A stretch of 64,000 bases of DNA from Symbiodinium natans (Eukaryota; Sar; Dinophyceae; Suessiales; Symbiodiniaceae). Positions 1 to 12,503 of the stretch are shown piece by piece. Within the stretch, counting starts at the first letter, position 1. Each line of letters opens with the position of its first letter. The notes under the pieces are model-generated. The model did not search any database. It worked only from the letters and a program-made list of their open reading frames with translations, and was not told the origin of the DNA. The position numbers were made by a program, and so were the translations under genes. The DNA lies in NCBI GenBank assembly GCA_905221605.1, contig CAJNDS010002459.1, positions 302,501-366,500 of the forward strand, given 5' to 3'.

Positions 1-2311
1 CGCATCGAATTTGGGGGCGACGTGCGTGAAGAATGCTAACCGAGCAACACTGCACCAGCCTTGTGTGTTTCAGGTGTGGACGTCATATGGGCTGGGTACA
101 CATTCGTCCTCGGCTTTCTGGTTGTTTTCAGGAACAACCAGGCAGGGGCACCGCCTGCGCATGAAAATGGTTGCAGCTGCCGCAAGCGAGGCATACTCCC
201 GCTTTTGGGAGGGAGCGACCCTGATTAGCCAAGTTCGTGGTGAGTGGCCGAGAACTCAGATATTCGGACACAGACAGACCAGAATGTGTCGGGATGTGAT
301 CTACTCAAGACATCTGAAGGGCTCATGCCGGATCACCTGAAGCCAAAACAGCTTGCAGGTTCAATGCGATCTCATCATTGTTTGCATTTGCATCCCGGAA
401 GCCCGAGAAGGCTGCAGAGGTGCAACGTGGCCTCTTTATGTCTGCCTTTTGCTTCAAGAATGCAGATCGAAGGTTTACGCGTTTCGGCAGCTTCTTGTAC
501 GCCTTGCCAGCATGATGTATTGCGCAGCCCTTCAACAGGCAGGGGCTGATTTTTTGAAAGAAAGTGCTTGATTACGGCTTGAGGCATGAAGCCACTCGAT
601 ACAATGAAGCCACTCGACACATGAGGTGTGCGACACCGACGCAGACGACTCCCTGCAAATCCTAGATACGGACTGTTGATTTTCGTTTGCGCTTCAAACG
701 GCTGACTTTTGCTGCACGCCGGCTTTGCCATACATGAACTTGGAGACTTTGGCCAGGAGGGAATTGCTCCAGGGCATCTCGAATTCCTCGAGGCCGCAAA
801 TGACCAGTGCGAGGTGCGTTCGCCGGACATGGTGTAGTAGTAGCACAGCTGACTGCCAGAAAAATCGGCGTTGTGACGGAGGTTCTCCTTCAGTGGGTTC
901 AGCAGCTCATTGTGGAGTCTCACGACGCAGGCATGTGAGGGAGTGGTGCCAGCATTCGGCCATGCGCCGAGTCCATCCCGACAAACATGCCAGGAGTCGT
1001 CGAAGTACCTCCGCCCATTTTGTCACGAGCTTTTCAGGACTCGGTTGTTGCGGTTGTTGTCATCTTCTCAACAGGCACCATGTGCTTCTTGACGCTCGCA
1101 TGAAGGAACTGTCACGTGGTATTGTCACTCTCAACAACGCCCGCAAGATAAAGGACTGGCTGACCGTAGTCCTGAGTTCGAAGAGTTTGTGCTTGGAATG
1201 GGCGCACCCACAAGGACATTCCATTTCCGTTTCCTTATGCACAGATGCTTGTGTGCATGCTGCTTGACTTACTGGTATGTCACGCGGTTCAGATCAGCTC
1301 AGCTGCTTGTAAAACTGTAAAACGTACAAGCATGCAAAGGCTGGTCGTGCATTGGCTGGTGACTCCCATGCTGGCAAGCCTGGTCATAGCGCCTCTCGGA
1401 TGCAACCCAAGAGCATAAGAGCAAGCCATCACAGCAGGTTTGTTTGTGTAAAAGTGGTGCCTTGCTAAGGTCGTGGTGGTGGGCGTCGATCATGTCATTC
1501 CTAGTCACAGGCCCATGCTGCTCAGCAGGGATCGCTGCAAAAGGTAGCTACGTGCAACGAAGAAGCTGGCAAGTAGCCCCTGACTTCATGCACCCTGGAG
1601 CTTTGTAGCGCATCGTGAAGGATCGTTCTGGACGCTGATGCATATAGCCATGGAGATCGATCAGCCATTTGGGGCAGATGCCAATGACCTCCCCATCAAG
1701 GCCGCCTTGTCAGTTGTAGCCAGTTAAACCAAGCCCCGGCTGCTTTAGCTTCTCTGTGTCTCTGTGTGTCATGTGGTCTGGCCTGGTCTAAGGCGATGAT
1801 GAAGGACTACAACAGGAGAACTTGAGCCGTGAAGTTTCGATTCTGCCATATACACCCGACTGCTTCGGTTGTTACTTGGGCGGTAGTCGCGGCAGCGTTG
1901 CGGTGGGAGCCTGTGCCTAAAGGAGTCTGCTTTCGTTGCTCAACTCTGCAGCCCACAAAGCGCCCAGCTTTGCCGTGCAAACACCGAGTCGCGGCTGCGT
2001 CATAGAGCGAATGATCCGAGAGATGAGCCCAGTAAAAATCGGTCATGGTCATAGTACACCTCGTAGACAAGACAAAGCTTCCGACTCCTTATGACTATAG
2101 CTCAGGACTCCAGCCTTCGTGCAGAGCAAGGATGCCAATCTCACTTTCCACCTTCGAAAGCGTCTGATGCGCAGCACCTGGGCTCCGTGGAACCCGATTG
2201 ATCTATCTTATGGGCCCGTTTTGGGTTTCCCCATCTGGGTAGCCGAAGCTATACAATCAGGAACATATTGCAGAGTGCTGAAAACGGCCACCCAGCTTTG
2301 TGGCGTCATGA
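1..2311. other. No supported gene
   Basis: Open frames occur on both strands (longest about 180 codons at 725-1267 plus and 375-923 minus), but they overlap each other, have no recognisable domain and show no consistent exon pattern. I see no RNA gene or clear repeat here. Confidence 0.5.
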
Positions 2312-2386
2312 TCCTAAACCCGAAACCCTAAACCCTAAACCCTAGACCCTAGATCCTAAACCCTAAACCCTAAACCCTAAACCCTC
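2312..2386 (-). repeat. Interstitial telomere-like array (CCCTAAA)n
   Basis: About ten copies of the CCCTAAA heptamer with variants CCCTAGA and TCCTAAA. The same heptamer recurs in both orientations across the window, so this is an interstitial site and not a chromosome end. Confidence 0.9.
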
Positions 2387-5300
2387 GATCCTCGCAGGCA
2401 CCTCCGAGGAGGACTCAGAGTTTCACATTCGCGAAAGCGAGAGGCTCCGAAACAGCGAAGCTGTTTTGCAGCGCGGCTACACAGATGACACTGGGCGCAA
2501 GTTGGCATTCACATGTGGGGTATTTCCCAAATAGGGGTGCCCGTTCAGCTGTCCTTCTGTCTCTGTTTGGAACACGCAACATACCTTCTAGGGACATTTT
2601 GCAACCAAGGGCTCCGGGTCGCGCGAGCGGATGCCTGGCCCAATCAGTGCTTCATTGACATGGCACTGTCTTGACTCCTTCCGTCGCATTTGACATTTCG
2701 AATTTCCACCGTTGCTCCAAGGACATTCTCGGAACGTTTGAGTGTGAGTGAAGCGGTGCTGCCGGTGCTACAGGTGCCGCAGGCCTGTCGGGGAAGCAGT
2801 GTGAACATGCATGCCTACAAGACCATGTTCTTAGGTTTGTGTGGTTCGTGCAGCGTGCGTGCAGCAGCTCATGAGCCTGTCCTAGCCACTCCCTCAGGGC
2901 GCGGATGAGGCTGGAGTCTAGGTCGGCACTTGGTGCAGAAGTTCGCCACAGTGTCACAGTGGGGGTTACTCTTTCTCTCGTGACTTTTCACTCGATGTGT
3001 TTTCACTAGATATGAGAGCCTGCGACCTGTCACCGTCGTGCTCAGGATCGGAGCAGGCCGATGGCAAGCTTTCCGTAGCCGAGGCGGTGGCTTTTTTGTT
3101 GGCCTTGCATCATGACCGCTTATATTATTCTATATTGTACTGTATTGTGCGATTCTGTACTTTTTCCACTTCACCGTATGATATTATATTGTACTACATT
3201 CTGGCATCGTTGGGTCAACTCTCCTGGTTCAGGAGAGGTCTGCACGGAAACCTGCAGAATCCAAATTGTCCAGAGGCTGGGCGACATGATGCCGCATGCA
3301 TTTGCACCGATTGCAAGTGTAGGGTTTAGGGCATCGTTTGCTTGTGAGAAGCTCAGGGCCGTGCCAATAGGACGTAAAATGCTTTCGAAGATTCGGTCCG
3401 CCCAGCCTTGCAGACAAATGAGCTTGCAAACAGGAAGCATGGGTATCGGTATATGTAATATGACTGGCGGGACCAGCGTGCTGGCACGTGCTGGGAGGTT
3501 TCATTGAGATGATAGATGCACAAGATGGGCACATGAGATCATGAGGCCACCTGTCTGCAACAGTTCCGCTTATGAGATCCAAGCAGACCCTCTGCCCTTT
3601 CAGGAAGCGGGCAGCAGGAGCGCCGTGCGGCCCTACGCTGTTAATGAGCTGACTCTCGCACTAGCTGGCGCGCTCACCGAAGGTGATCGCGCTGAGTTCT
3701 TAGGCTGCAGGGTTACATGGGCTTGTGTAAAAACCGATGTGGGGATTCGAGAGAAGCAGCAGAGTCGATTCACCGTCAAGCGACAAGGTTCAAGGACAAG
3801 GTTTTGCATATCAACAGTCGGCTGCATTGCCCGGAATGCCACGCGCAATCCAATGAGCATGCACGAATCTCTTTAGAGCAAGATAGTGCTAGAATAAGCA
3901 AAAACAGCCTCGCCGGCTCGGTAGCAGAGGCAGCTTCCTTGGAATTTTCACGCAAGCCCACCTCCTTGCCGCAATCGTGAATCCAGTGTGGCACAGCGGC
4001 ATGCCGACCAAAAAGAGACAAAGACTTTGTGAAATGCGGACAAACTGCCATGGCAGGTAGAGCATGGTTGCACGACATGACAGGTGCTGCATTCTTCCTG
4101 TCAGGTTTTCTCGAAGAGGGTGGGTCACGAGGACAGCTTGAGAAGAAATCCCCAAGGCTGAAAATCGAGTCATGGCCTCATCCTGTGAATTGTGTACCAG
4201 CTGAGGACTCCGAGCAAGGAAGGACAGCATACATGACACAACAGCGTGGCGATCACCGCTGGCACTCAGCTTTGTCCAGCGCAATACGGACGCGTCCCAC
4301 TTCTGCCACACTTGCCAAGGTATCTGTGTCCAATGCACTGGTTCTCGTCATGCCGCCATGTTGTTGTGCATTGATGCCTTGATCCCCTTCGCCTGCACAG
4401 ATGTTCAACTGATGTGTAAGACTCGGCCGCTAAAATAGGGTCATGCTGGCTTCTGCGTCCGAGCCCTTAAGAAGATAGAAGTTGCAACTCCAGATGACAG
4501 CTGCCGGAACAATGCAAGGCAAGGGCTTATCAGGAGGAGAAACTGGAGGGTGAGAGCACCCTGAAGTGCGCCTTCCGGAACATCATGGATAATTGCGGAC
4601 TCGTTCATTTGGTACCCTCAACTGTAAGGTACTCGCATGGAGACCCCAAAAGGGCCCATCATTGAGATCAACTCCCCCTCTCCCCCCCACCCCCCACACC
4701 CCACATATGTGCGGACGCCAGGCTGGTTTCAGACCACGGCTCTGAAATGGGAGCTCAGTGTCGACATGGGCGACACCGACTTTTCGAAGCCCCGGCCCCA
4801 GACCTCTGCCACTTGAGCTTCGGGGCTCACGTGATCGGACTTCGTGTTGCGCCAGGAGTCCAGCCACCCGGGGCAACATGAAAGGCATCGAGAGGCAGAG
4901 CCGGGAATGTTGTACTTTGTGGTCTGCGTGGCAATCTTTGACTGGCATTTAAACAGATGCTGCACTCAGTGCATGTACTCAGATGGTCCGAAACGGGAAG
5001 CCAAGACAGCCGAGACCCGTCAGGTCTGTCTTGAGTACGATGGCAAGAGCAGAGGCCATCTCGGCTGAGAACGAGTGCCCCTGTCACAGCACAACTTTGG
5101 GCTTGTCGGCTTACGAACCCCTTGCCGGTACGTGTGAACGTATGGCAGCTGTGTGAATCTGCCAGCACTGCAGCTGCCAGCATCAAGCAAAGGCTCCAAG
5201 AGAAGTACGAAAAGTTAGTACTGACCAGCAGAATCCAGATGTTACCTGTCACAAACTTTGCAATGGTTCAAATCCAAGGGGACCATACAATCATAGCATG

Positions 5301-5950
5301 GAACCGCACGCCCAATAGGGCGTTGGCAATGCCCACGACAACATGCAGCCAGCCTGCTTTGATCCGGCAACTGCCTGAGAGGGTTTAGGTTCGTGTTGGC
5401 CTGGGCGGAGTAGCAGCGCGCCACTGCCGACTAGCCAGCAGAAGCCAGGTTCTTGTTGCCAACTCGTCGCCGCTTGCATCGGCGAGTGCTTGGCCTGGAA
5501 GGGCCAAAATTAGACGGCTAGAACATCCTTTCGGCAGGTCACCGAACATGAGGGCAACTGACTCGTCTTAGGCCCGGCGATCAGCACCGCAAAAACAGAG
5601 CCATCTCCAGCAGGGCCTGATGAGCCGCACTTAGCCGCTGCAGACCTCGAGGGTTTCGGGTGGTTCAGTGCTTGGGAGTTTAGGGTTTTTCCTTCGGGAA
5701 CTCTTTTCCTTCGGGAACTCTTTAGAATGCTGGCATCGCTGACTTGGAGGCTTCACGTACATCTTCTCTGAGCAACTCTCGGTCGGGAACTCAGCAACTC
5801 TGCCGCTGTGTGTGAGTGCCGGGTAACCACTGGTACCTTGAAGGCCAGATCTCATCAGCAACAATGCAATGTCCAAGATCAAGTTCTTCAAGGAGGCAAC
5901 TTGTCCTTCATCAGCTAAGTACATTCATAAAAGAGTATAATAACATAGAA
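2387..5950. other. No supported gene; AT-rich degenerate stretch at 3.11-3.21 kb
   Basis: Bases 3115-3205 are a TATTGTACT-like degenerate pentamer stretch. Bases 4680-4700 hold a short C-rich run. A fragment near 3046-3110 encodes ADGKLSVAEAVAFLL, which resembles the end of an EF-hand, but it is too short to call. The plus-strand frame at about 5180-5385 (SIKQRLQEKYEKLVL...) reads like protein but matches nothing I know. Confidence 0.4.
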
Positions 5951-5954
5951 AGAT

Positions 5955-6012
5955 TACATATATATATATATGTACATATATATATATGTGTATAAATATA
6001 TACAATATACAA
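5955..6012. repeat. (TA)n microsatellite
   Basis: Two runs of alternating TA interrupted by TGTACA and TGTGTA. Confidence 0.9.
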
Positions 6013-6962
6013 ATATAAGCATACAAGTTTTGTAGCATGGAGCCATCGCCTTAGAGCCGCCAGGGTGGTGCAACGCCTCCAGAAGGTTCCCCGACAAGCC
6101 GACTCTCGGGGAGCCAGTTCCTCAAAAGTTCCCACGCGACGCTTTGTGCTCTTTCATGTTGTAACGAATCTTCAAAACTAAGCCCTAAACCCCTGACCCC
6201 TACTTAACCTCTAAGTGGCTTCCTGCTTCTGTGCGAGTTGTGCCCGTAATTTGTTGGAACGCTTGAGGTCCTGTCAGCGCCTACCCTGCTTTCAAGCCAG
6301 GTGCAGTGCAGGTGGCGTGCAGTGCAGTTACGAGCACGGAGTTATATGAAGCAGGGTTTATATTTCTGTTATTGGCGAGAGTATGTAAGGTTCCTTGTTA
6401 ATATTGGTGAGTGTATATACTTGGTCTCCTTTTGGGGGGTACAAGAAATATAAACCCTACTTCATATGCACATGCTACTACTGGCATGTGTATGGAAGGT
6501 ATGCTTTCACAGTTTTGAGTACGGGTCCAAGTCAAGCTAGAATCCCGTAACACAAGGCGATGATACTCGGGACAGTGAAAGCTTCCAAGTTCCGGGATGT
6601 TTTGTCGTAAATCTGAAAGTTCCAAGACTCGTCAAACCTCGAGCCCAGGAGAATGTTGAGACTGAGAACTTAAGCTTGCTCGGCATCCAAGAAGCATCGA
6701 CATCAGCAACACATTCTTCTACGCTCTGCAGACATAGTGCTCGGGGTTTCGGGTTGTGGGGGTGACAGGGACAACAAGGTTGGGTTTAGTGTAGAAATCA
6801 GGGATGTTTAGGGCTGAAGTGGATGCGACAGCTCTGGAGTTCGTGCAAACCTCGCCTTGGAGCAGAAGTTGCTTCGGTTCTTTCGCTGCTTTCGGAGCCG
6901 GAGAGGCTTCGGGGCCCGCACCGCCACCCGCGGCGAACTCGCCATGGCTCCCAGCTGTACTG
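6013..6962. other. No supported gene
   Basis: Short telomere-like scraps (AAGCCCTAAACCCC near 6180) and unsupported open frames only. Confidence 0.5.
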
Positions 6963-7077
6963 GGAGGTGCATGGTACTTATTAACCAATTATACTTATAA
7001 CCATACTAGGCAGTTAAGGGGCTTATAAGCAGGTTATAAGTACAGTTTTAATTGGTTAATAAGTACCATGAACCTCC
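6963..7077. mobile_element. MITE-like hairpin element with 28-bp terminal inverted repeats
   Basis: The left end reads GGAGGTGCATGGTACTTATT and continues AACCAATT. The right end is its reverse complement with one mismatch in 28 (GGAGGTTCATGG... on the minus strand). A second nested inverted pair, CTTATAACC and GGTTATAAG, lies inside. The element is AT-rich against GC-balanced flanks, has no coding capacity and would fold into a near-complete hairpin. No clear target-site duplication is visible. A short non-autonomous inverted-repeat transposon is the simplest reading; a structured regulatory sequence is an alternative. Confidence 0.75.
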
Positions 7078-8409
7078 AAGTAAGGGTTGCGAAGTACGGC
7101 CATGGGCCATTGCGCTATCTCCCTGAATCCGCGTCATTGCCATCGAACTGAGGCTAAACGGTTCTTCTCCATTCTCAATGTCACCGCCGCAAAGTACTCT
7201 GCCCAGCTACAGTAGGTTGTTGCCATGCTTAGTCGCCAGCCAGGTAGCATGACCCGTCAGAAATCCCAGACTTTTGTTGAGGCGGCGCATCTTTCGCAAT
7301 GTATGGCACGACGCTCAGAAACTTTCTGAGTCCATATTCAGGCTGGTTCGCGTTTTCGCGCCGCTTGCAAGACCTGTCAAGACATGTCAAGACATGTTTC
7401 GTTAGGTCGAGCTGCAGGGAGGGCTGCCGGGAATCGACTGCAAACTGAAAGCAGCGATGTTCCAACAAAGTGTGTTCATCCCGTGACAAGCTACACACGC
7501 GATTGAAACAAACCGCGATTGAAACAACCACGAGCAACATGGAATTTTCATAACATATGGTACCCCTTATACACCGCCCAAAACATAGTAAATGCCTCAT
7601 TCGTCCAGAAGACGAATCAGTCGTCCGGATGTGACGACAAGAGTCGTGAAACGAAATCGAGAGCAGGGCAAGCCGCTACCGCCCTCCACATCATTTCCGT
7701 CTTGACCTCGAAAGGCCTGCGTTGCCACACCATCCGCGTTCAATGGGAGACTGCATCCCTGGACAGCAAGTCCGAATCTGACTAGTGAAAGCAGTTTGCG
7801 AATGGCCTTCCGACTTTCACGGACCCCGGCGACCTTTTCACGGCCTAATTTTGGTCAAGGAAAGGTCGTATTTTTCCATTTTCGAAGCAATTTAGTATTC
7901 GGAGACCCCCTTGCTCAAAACTCCGACCCCCCTTGAAGGGGAAAGTTTGCCTCCAAAAACACTCACCGAACTCAGTCAGTCTGCGTGCGGCGCCACTTCA
8001 TGTTGGTAGTCTCCCGCAAACTCAAGAAACCCCTGGAACGAGTTGCAAAGAACATTCGAGACAAGCCTTGTCAAGACACCGCGGGCTTCTTCAAAAGGAG
8101 AGAACCCCTTTTTCAAAAGATCCTCTTCTGCTCACAGAGGTGGAGAAACACCTGGAGCGAAAACACCAGGTGCTGAGTGAATCATTGAGCACCTTGGGCG
8201 GTTGACAAAGTGTTGACAAATTGAGTAGCTGGCTCGACCTGCCAGGTGGCTACACTCCAGTGGCATTCACACCAACAGGATACACACCGGGAGCCTACAC
8301 GCTTCGAGCTGAGATTAGCTTCCTTGTGGTTCGATGGCCACTTTGACTCCCCACAAGGCCGGGAGGACAGCTCAAGAGGCGCCTCCCCTTCCCTTCCATC
8401 TCTTCCATA
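7078..8409. other. No supported gene
   Basis: Several short frames, none with a recognisable domain. Bases 7880-7940 contain C-runs with CCCCTTGAAGGGG that weakly resemble the palindromic elements annotated elsewhere. Confidence 0.45.
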
Positions 8410-8436
8410 GAGTTTAGGGTTTAGGGTTTGGGGTTG
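8410..8436 (+). repeat. Short telomere-like array (TTTAGGG)n
   Basis: Three heptamer copies with a TTTGGGG variant. Confidence 0.8.
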
Positions 8437-8615
8437 TCACCAGCTTGACTGGGCTTGGGAGGGTTCACGGCTTAGAAGGGAAACCATGGGCAACTCCCGC
8501 GTGCAGGGCCAACTCCGGAGTTGGCTTCACTGTGGACGCCTCGCCCATGAAAAATGGCGTCCCTCGGTCAATCTCAGGTGCGCTGGCTGCAAGTTTTCCA
8601 AGGGGCTTCAAGTGC

Positions 8616-8718
8616 CCCAAACCCTAAAGCCCTAAGCCCTAAACCCTAAACCCTAAACCCTACACCCTAAACCCTAAACCCTACACCCTAAACCCTAAAC
8701 CCTAAAATCCTAAAATCC
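8616..8718 (-). repeat. Telomere-like array (CCCTAAA)n
   Basis: About 13 copies with variants (CCCTACA, CCTAAAAT). It faces an oppositely oriented array at 8811-8910. Confidence 0.9.
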
Positions 8719-8810
8719 GAAAACTAAGCCGAGCATGAAGAGCAGCAGCCTGCCAGGAACTCCGAGAAAATTCGGTGCACCTGCAGCTTCGCCGAACTCA
8801 CGGCGAAGGC

Positions 8811-8910
8811 TAGGGTTTAGGGTTTAGGGTTGAGGATTTAGGGTTTAGGGTTCAGGGTTTAGGGTTTAGGGTTTAGGGTGTATTTTGTAGGGTTTAGGGT
8901 TTAGGGTTAA
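8811..8910 (+). repeat. Telomere-like array (TTTAGGG)n
   Basis: About 12 copies with variants TTGAGGA and TTCAGGG. Together with 8616-8718 it makes an inverted pair of arrays around 92 bp of unique DNA. Confidence 0.9.
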
Positions 8911-9230
8911 GGCTTCTTGAGCTTTGGGCCAGTGTGGAGTCACGAAAAAAGGGCGTGGGCTTCTCGTGTATACAGTCCTGGTTCTCCTGATTCCCCTGAC
9001 TCCTCTGAGGACCGAGACCAAGAAGTCGAATTCAAGAATAGACCCCGAGCAGGTGGGAAACCGGGGTCTTCAGATGCCTTGTTGATATGTTCGCAAGCAA
9101 TCTACGCGACTTCTTTGCAAGAAAAAGCCTGCTTTCGCATCTTCACCTCACGCGCCGAAGGTTCCACGTCCAGTTGGCCAGCCAGAGGCTGTGAAGCAGG
9201 AGGGTGGCAAGGCAGGGTGTGCTGGAACGA

Positions 9231-9331
9231 TTCGAAAATGGGGGGTATCCGAAAATCGGGGTACCCTTTTGGTTCCTCTAGTGAAAATTATGGAGTTGGG
9301 GGTATATTTGGGGTACCCCTACTGTGGGAGC
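9231..9331. repeat. Probable diverged palindromic element (GAAAAT/GGGGTACC type)
   Basis: It holds TCGAAAATGGGGGGTATCCG, CGGGGTACCC and GGGGTACCCCT, resembling the clearer copies at 17944, 38147, 45609 and 56547. The inverted ends are poor. It lies inside a 283-codon open frame (8917-9768), which argues against that frame being a gene. Confidence 0.4.
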
Positions 9332-10021
9332 TGCCCAAATCCTGGCACGACGCCCATGTGAGTCGGTCTTGCAGGTGTACGAGACTACCAAATATCACGT
9401 GCCCCCTGCAGCGACTACAGTGTCACGCCCAGTCACTGGATGCCGCAAGCAAGTTCTCTCGACCTTGGGTGCATGTTGAACATTCCTGCTTACCAAGGTC
9501 TGCACCGTGGTTGACTGTGGCTCAAGCTCTTGCGAATTCATTCGCTCGACCGTCAACCAGGTTCGGCCCAAGAACCCGCAATGCGCGTGGCTGCGGCGAG
9601 CAGCAAGAGCAAGAGCAGGTGCCAGCCTACCCGTCGACTGCAAACACCGCGCATATTCCCATGGCAGTTGGGACCCCAGTGCTCCTCTGCATCTCTTCTT
9701 CTGCAGCTAGCGAAGCTCTGCGCTGCTTCAAACTGCTGAGGTGGTTTGCCAACCATTTGCAGAGCTGACGCCTTTCGAGGCCTTTCACATGGTGACAACT
9801 AGCACGCTGCATCCTTCTGCAATCTTGCCTTGTCAGGCTGACATTCCTTGCGTTGATCTGGGGGAGTCAGGCAACTCCGTGCATGCGCGTGCAGAGCGCA
9901 TGATGCAGATCCTGCACTGCCTGTACTGAGCCGAGGCCCTTTCAGGTGCAACAGGTGCAAGGCCTACGTCAATGCCTTCTTCACATGGCACAATGGCGGC
10001 AAAGAGGCCTCCGGAACAGGG

Positions 10022-10354
10022 TTGGAATTGGAATTCGAAGGCAAGTCATGCAAGTTGTATCCGCCAAGCACAGCATCAACTTGCCTGCTTGGTGCCTGTG
10101 CTAATCCCCACCAGGCCACGTGCAACTTCTGTGGGCAGCGTGTGGAGGCACATGTCAGGGGAGCTTCTGAAGATGCACCAGCTACCGCGCACTGCAGTCG
10201 AGTGAACTGCTCGGTCTGTTGTGGCAAGGTCCCTTTAGAGTACATGTGCAACCTTGATGAGAAGGGACAGCGTGTGGACAAGGCACACGATGGGCAGCAG
10301 ATGTATTTGCCGTCACTGGGCTCTGTCTTCAGCGGCTTCGGCTATAGGTTGTAA
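10022..10354 (+). CDS. Possible exon, cysteine-rich protein of unknown function
   Basis: The open frame encodes about 110 residues with two CxxC-type clusters, CNFCGQ (residues about 38-43) and CSVCCGK (about 63-69), that could bind zinc. The rest is composition-normal. I do not recognise a family. The start is not established, and it may be an internal exon. No supporting neighbours are seen. Confidence 0.3.
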   Translation: MELEFEGKSCKLYPPSTASTCLLGACANPHQATCNFCGQRVEAHVRGASEDAPATAHCSRVNCSVCCGKVPLEYMCNLDEKGQRVDKAHDGQQMYLPSLGSVFSGFGYRL

Positions 10355-10559
10355 AAGCAGTTTATCACGTGAGGCGGGCCGCCCGGAACTGAACCGCGGC
10401 ACGGTCGATTACGTCGCCTAGAGCTCGGACTTGACTGGTCCACGCTGGAATCTCTGCCTTGTGGAAGCCGGAGGCACCCAGCGACTACTCGGAATCAGCT
10501 CCCGTCGTTCCTGCCACCATCTTTGTCATTGAAGCGTCGACTTCTGAGCAATCGACGGA

Positions 10560-10601
10560 ATTTAGGGTTCAGGCTTATTTTACGGTTTAGGGTTTAGGGC
10601 T
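10560..10601 (+). repeat. Short degenerate telomere-like tract
   Basis: TTTAGGGTT, a 10-base gap, then GGTTTAGGGTTTAGGG. Confidence 0.7.
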
Positions 10602-10756
10602 GATGATGTCCCATTTCCCCATGCGCCTAGGACCCAAAGATCTTTGCAGTGCGGCCTGCTTCCGCAGGCATCGGCACACCTCAGCACATCTTGGTGTCGT
10701 GTGTTGCGCGAATGTAGCGCTGGAAAGGCTTGTGAATGCAGGCTCTGTATGTGGGC

Positions 10757-10852
10757 AGTTGCCAAAATAGGGGGTACCCCGTTTATACCCAAATAGAATA
10801 GACTCCCCTTAAAGGGACCCCGAAAAGGGTACCCCTGTTTTCGGAAACCCCC
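10757..10852. repeat. Diverged palindromic element copy
   Basis: The left end has GTTGCCAAAATAGGGGGTAC. The right end on the opposite strand has GGGGGTTTCCGAAAACAGGG. The ends are imperfect inverted repeats of the same GTTTxCGAAAAT-GGGG type as the better copies. Confidence 0.5.
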
Positions 10853-11104
10853 GTGTAAGCTTCATCTCAGTTCAATAACTCGGCAGGCAGGTCCTTGTGT
10901 CATTTCCCATTGACTGCCCGCAGGTCATGTGGACCTTGCGATCCTTGCTTGGTTTTATGCAGCGGCCGTCATCCAGGACAGGCAAGTTTGTGCCTTGCAG
11001 CATCAAATCAGTGTATTTGGGGCTTGAAGCTTGAAGCTTATGACATTAGGTGGTCAAGAGCAGTACGGCTTCCAAAGTTGTAGGTGTTCCACGTGTTCCT
11101 ATGG

Positions 11105-11190
11105 GTGGCTGTCAAAATTATGATCCCTTCTGGGGTACCTTAAATATTAGGTGCCGTATTGCAATAGGGATCCAAAAAGGGACCATGTTG
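11105..11190. repeat. Weak palindromic-element-like stretch
   Basis: TCAAAATTATGATCCC, GGGGTACCTTA and AATAGGGATCCAAAAAGGG recall the element family, but the ends do not pair well. Confidence 0.25.
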
Positions 11191-12500
11191 TTGCCAAGCG
11201 CCCATATGTGTTCCCTTTCCTATTTTGTGCCCTGGGGGTGAGGATCGGGATCTTGCTCTTCGACCAAGCGCTGCACTTCTTCGCCTTCCATCCCGGGCTC
11301 GTGCATCGCTTGGTCATCTCAGGGGCTGCTGGGGTGTAGGAATCGAAGCTCAACTGTGGTTCTAGGGCCTTAGGCTTAGGGCTGCGCTGGGCGTTCCCTC
11401 GCCAAGGACTGTGCGCGCCAGATCACGGTGTCTGACACAGAGGATGCGCACGGTTCGTTGACGGAAAGCTTGCTTGAGCCAACATCGCAAGCTCCAGGAT
11501 CCCTTCGCGCCTTGTGGTGCAGAGGTGCTGCTGGTAGATGCCGAGGACCGCTGAACCTGTTTTGAGCACCATAAAGCTTCGAATATGGGCCCCTGATCAG
11601 GACCCCGCCTATCGCAGCCAGCAGCTTGCCTTAGAGGTGTTTGCTTAAAATGCTGTGCGCTTTGTTTCGGGGGGACAGCTCTGGACCTCAGCCTTTCTCG
11701 TGCGGCCTCTGCCATTCTGCGTCCGTGATATGGCCCATCTGTTTGTGTACTCTTGGATTGCTTCTGTTGTTGCCTGAGATTCTTGTGTATTCTGAATACT
11801 TCTTATGAATATCAATTCTCAGGATCGACTCCCTTTTGGACGAGCTTCCTGGACTGCTGGTTGCCGAGGGTCTAGACACTTGGCAGCACCGTGAGATCAT
11901 GTGAGAGGGGCGAAGCGGAATGATGGAATGATGGAAGGCGGAGCAAGCAGCCGGCTGTGCTGCCTTAAAGGCAGCTACAGAGCTGCTGGGCTCCCGGGGC
12001 ATGTGCCTCAGTCTGATGCAAACCGTGGAAGAGATGTTATGATGTGTAGTGCAGTTTGCAGTAAGGTGGTGGCCACGTGATCATGCCGCCGTCTTGGCTT
12101 CCACTGGGTTCGACACACCTTCTACACTACAGCAACCGCAATGAAAGAAGCGCCCGGCTGGCAGGTTTCATGCAAGTTTGCCGAACTCTGGCCTGCTTCT
12201 CGGATCCCGGCAGCTAATCGCATTCAGAGTCCGATGAGCTTATATGAGCTTACAGTCGGATCTGTCTGCACTTAGTTGTCGAAGGCGATCCCAAGCAGGC
12301 ATGAACCGTGACTCGTGTGATCTCAGGGATTGGAGCTTTGCGGCACCGTGACGACATCAAGCCGCTTAGCCAAAGAAGCCGTGAAACACAGCCCGCAAGA
12401 TCTGCGAAGCTGCCAAAGCTCCGCTAAAGCTCTGCACTTAGGCTGGCTTCCGAACCTGAAGGCGGCTCACCTCAGATATTCGTGATGTAAGCAGCTTTGT
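11191..12500. other. No supported gene
   Basis: Unsupported short frames on both strands. No repeats of note. Confidence 0.45.
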
Positions 12501-12503
12501 CTC

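Noticed and set aside
3046-3110. EF-hand-like fragment ADGKLSVAEAVAFLL
   Set aside because: Only half a loop and one helix, with the first acidic ligands missing and no partner hand nearby.
5262-5280. tRNA-like B box GGTTCAAATCC
   Set aside because: The flanking bases do not form a T stem and no matching A box or acceptor stem is present.
9510-9535. GTGGCTCAAG resembling the 3' end of the dinoflagellate spliced leader
   Set aside because: Only the last few bases match TTTTGGCTCAAG. No retroposed cDNA or leader relic is supported anywhere I looked.
8917-9768. 283-codon plus-strand open frame
   Set aside because: It runs from a telomere-like array through a probable palindromic element, with no domain or protein-like composition. 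Likely chance.
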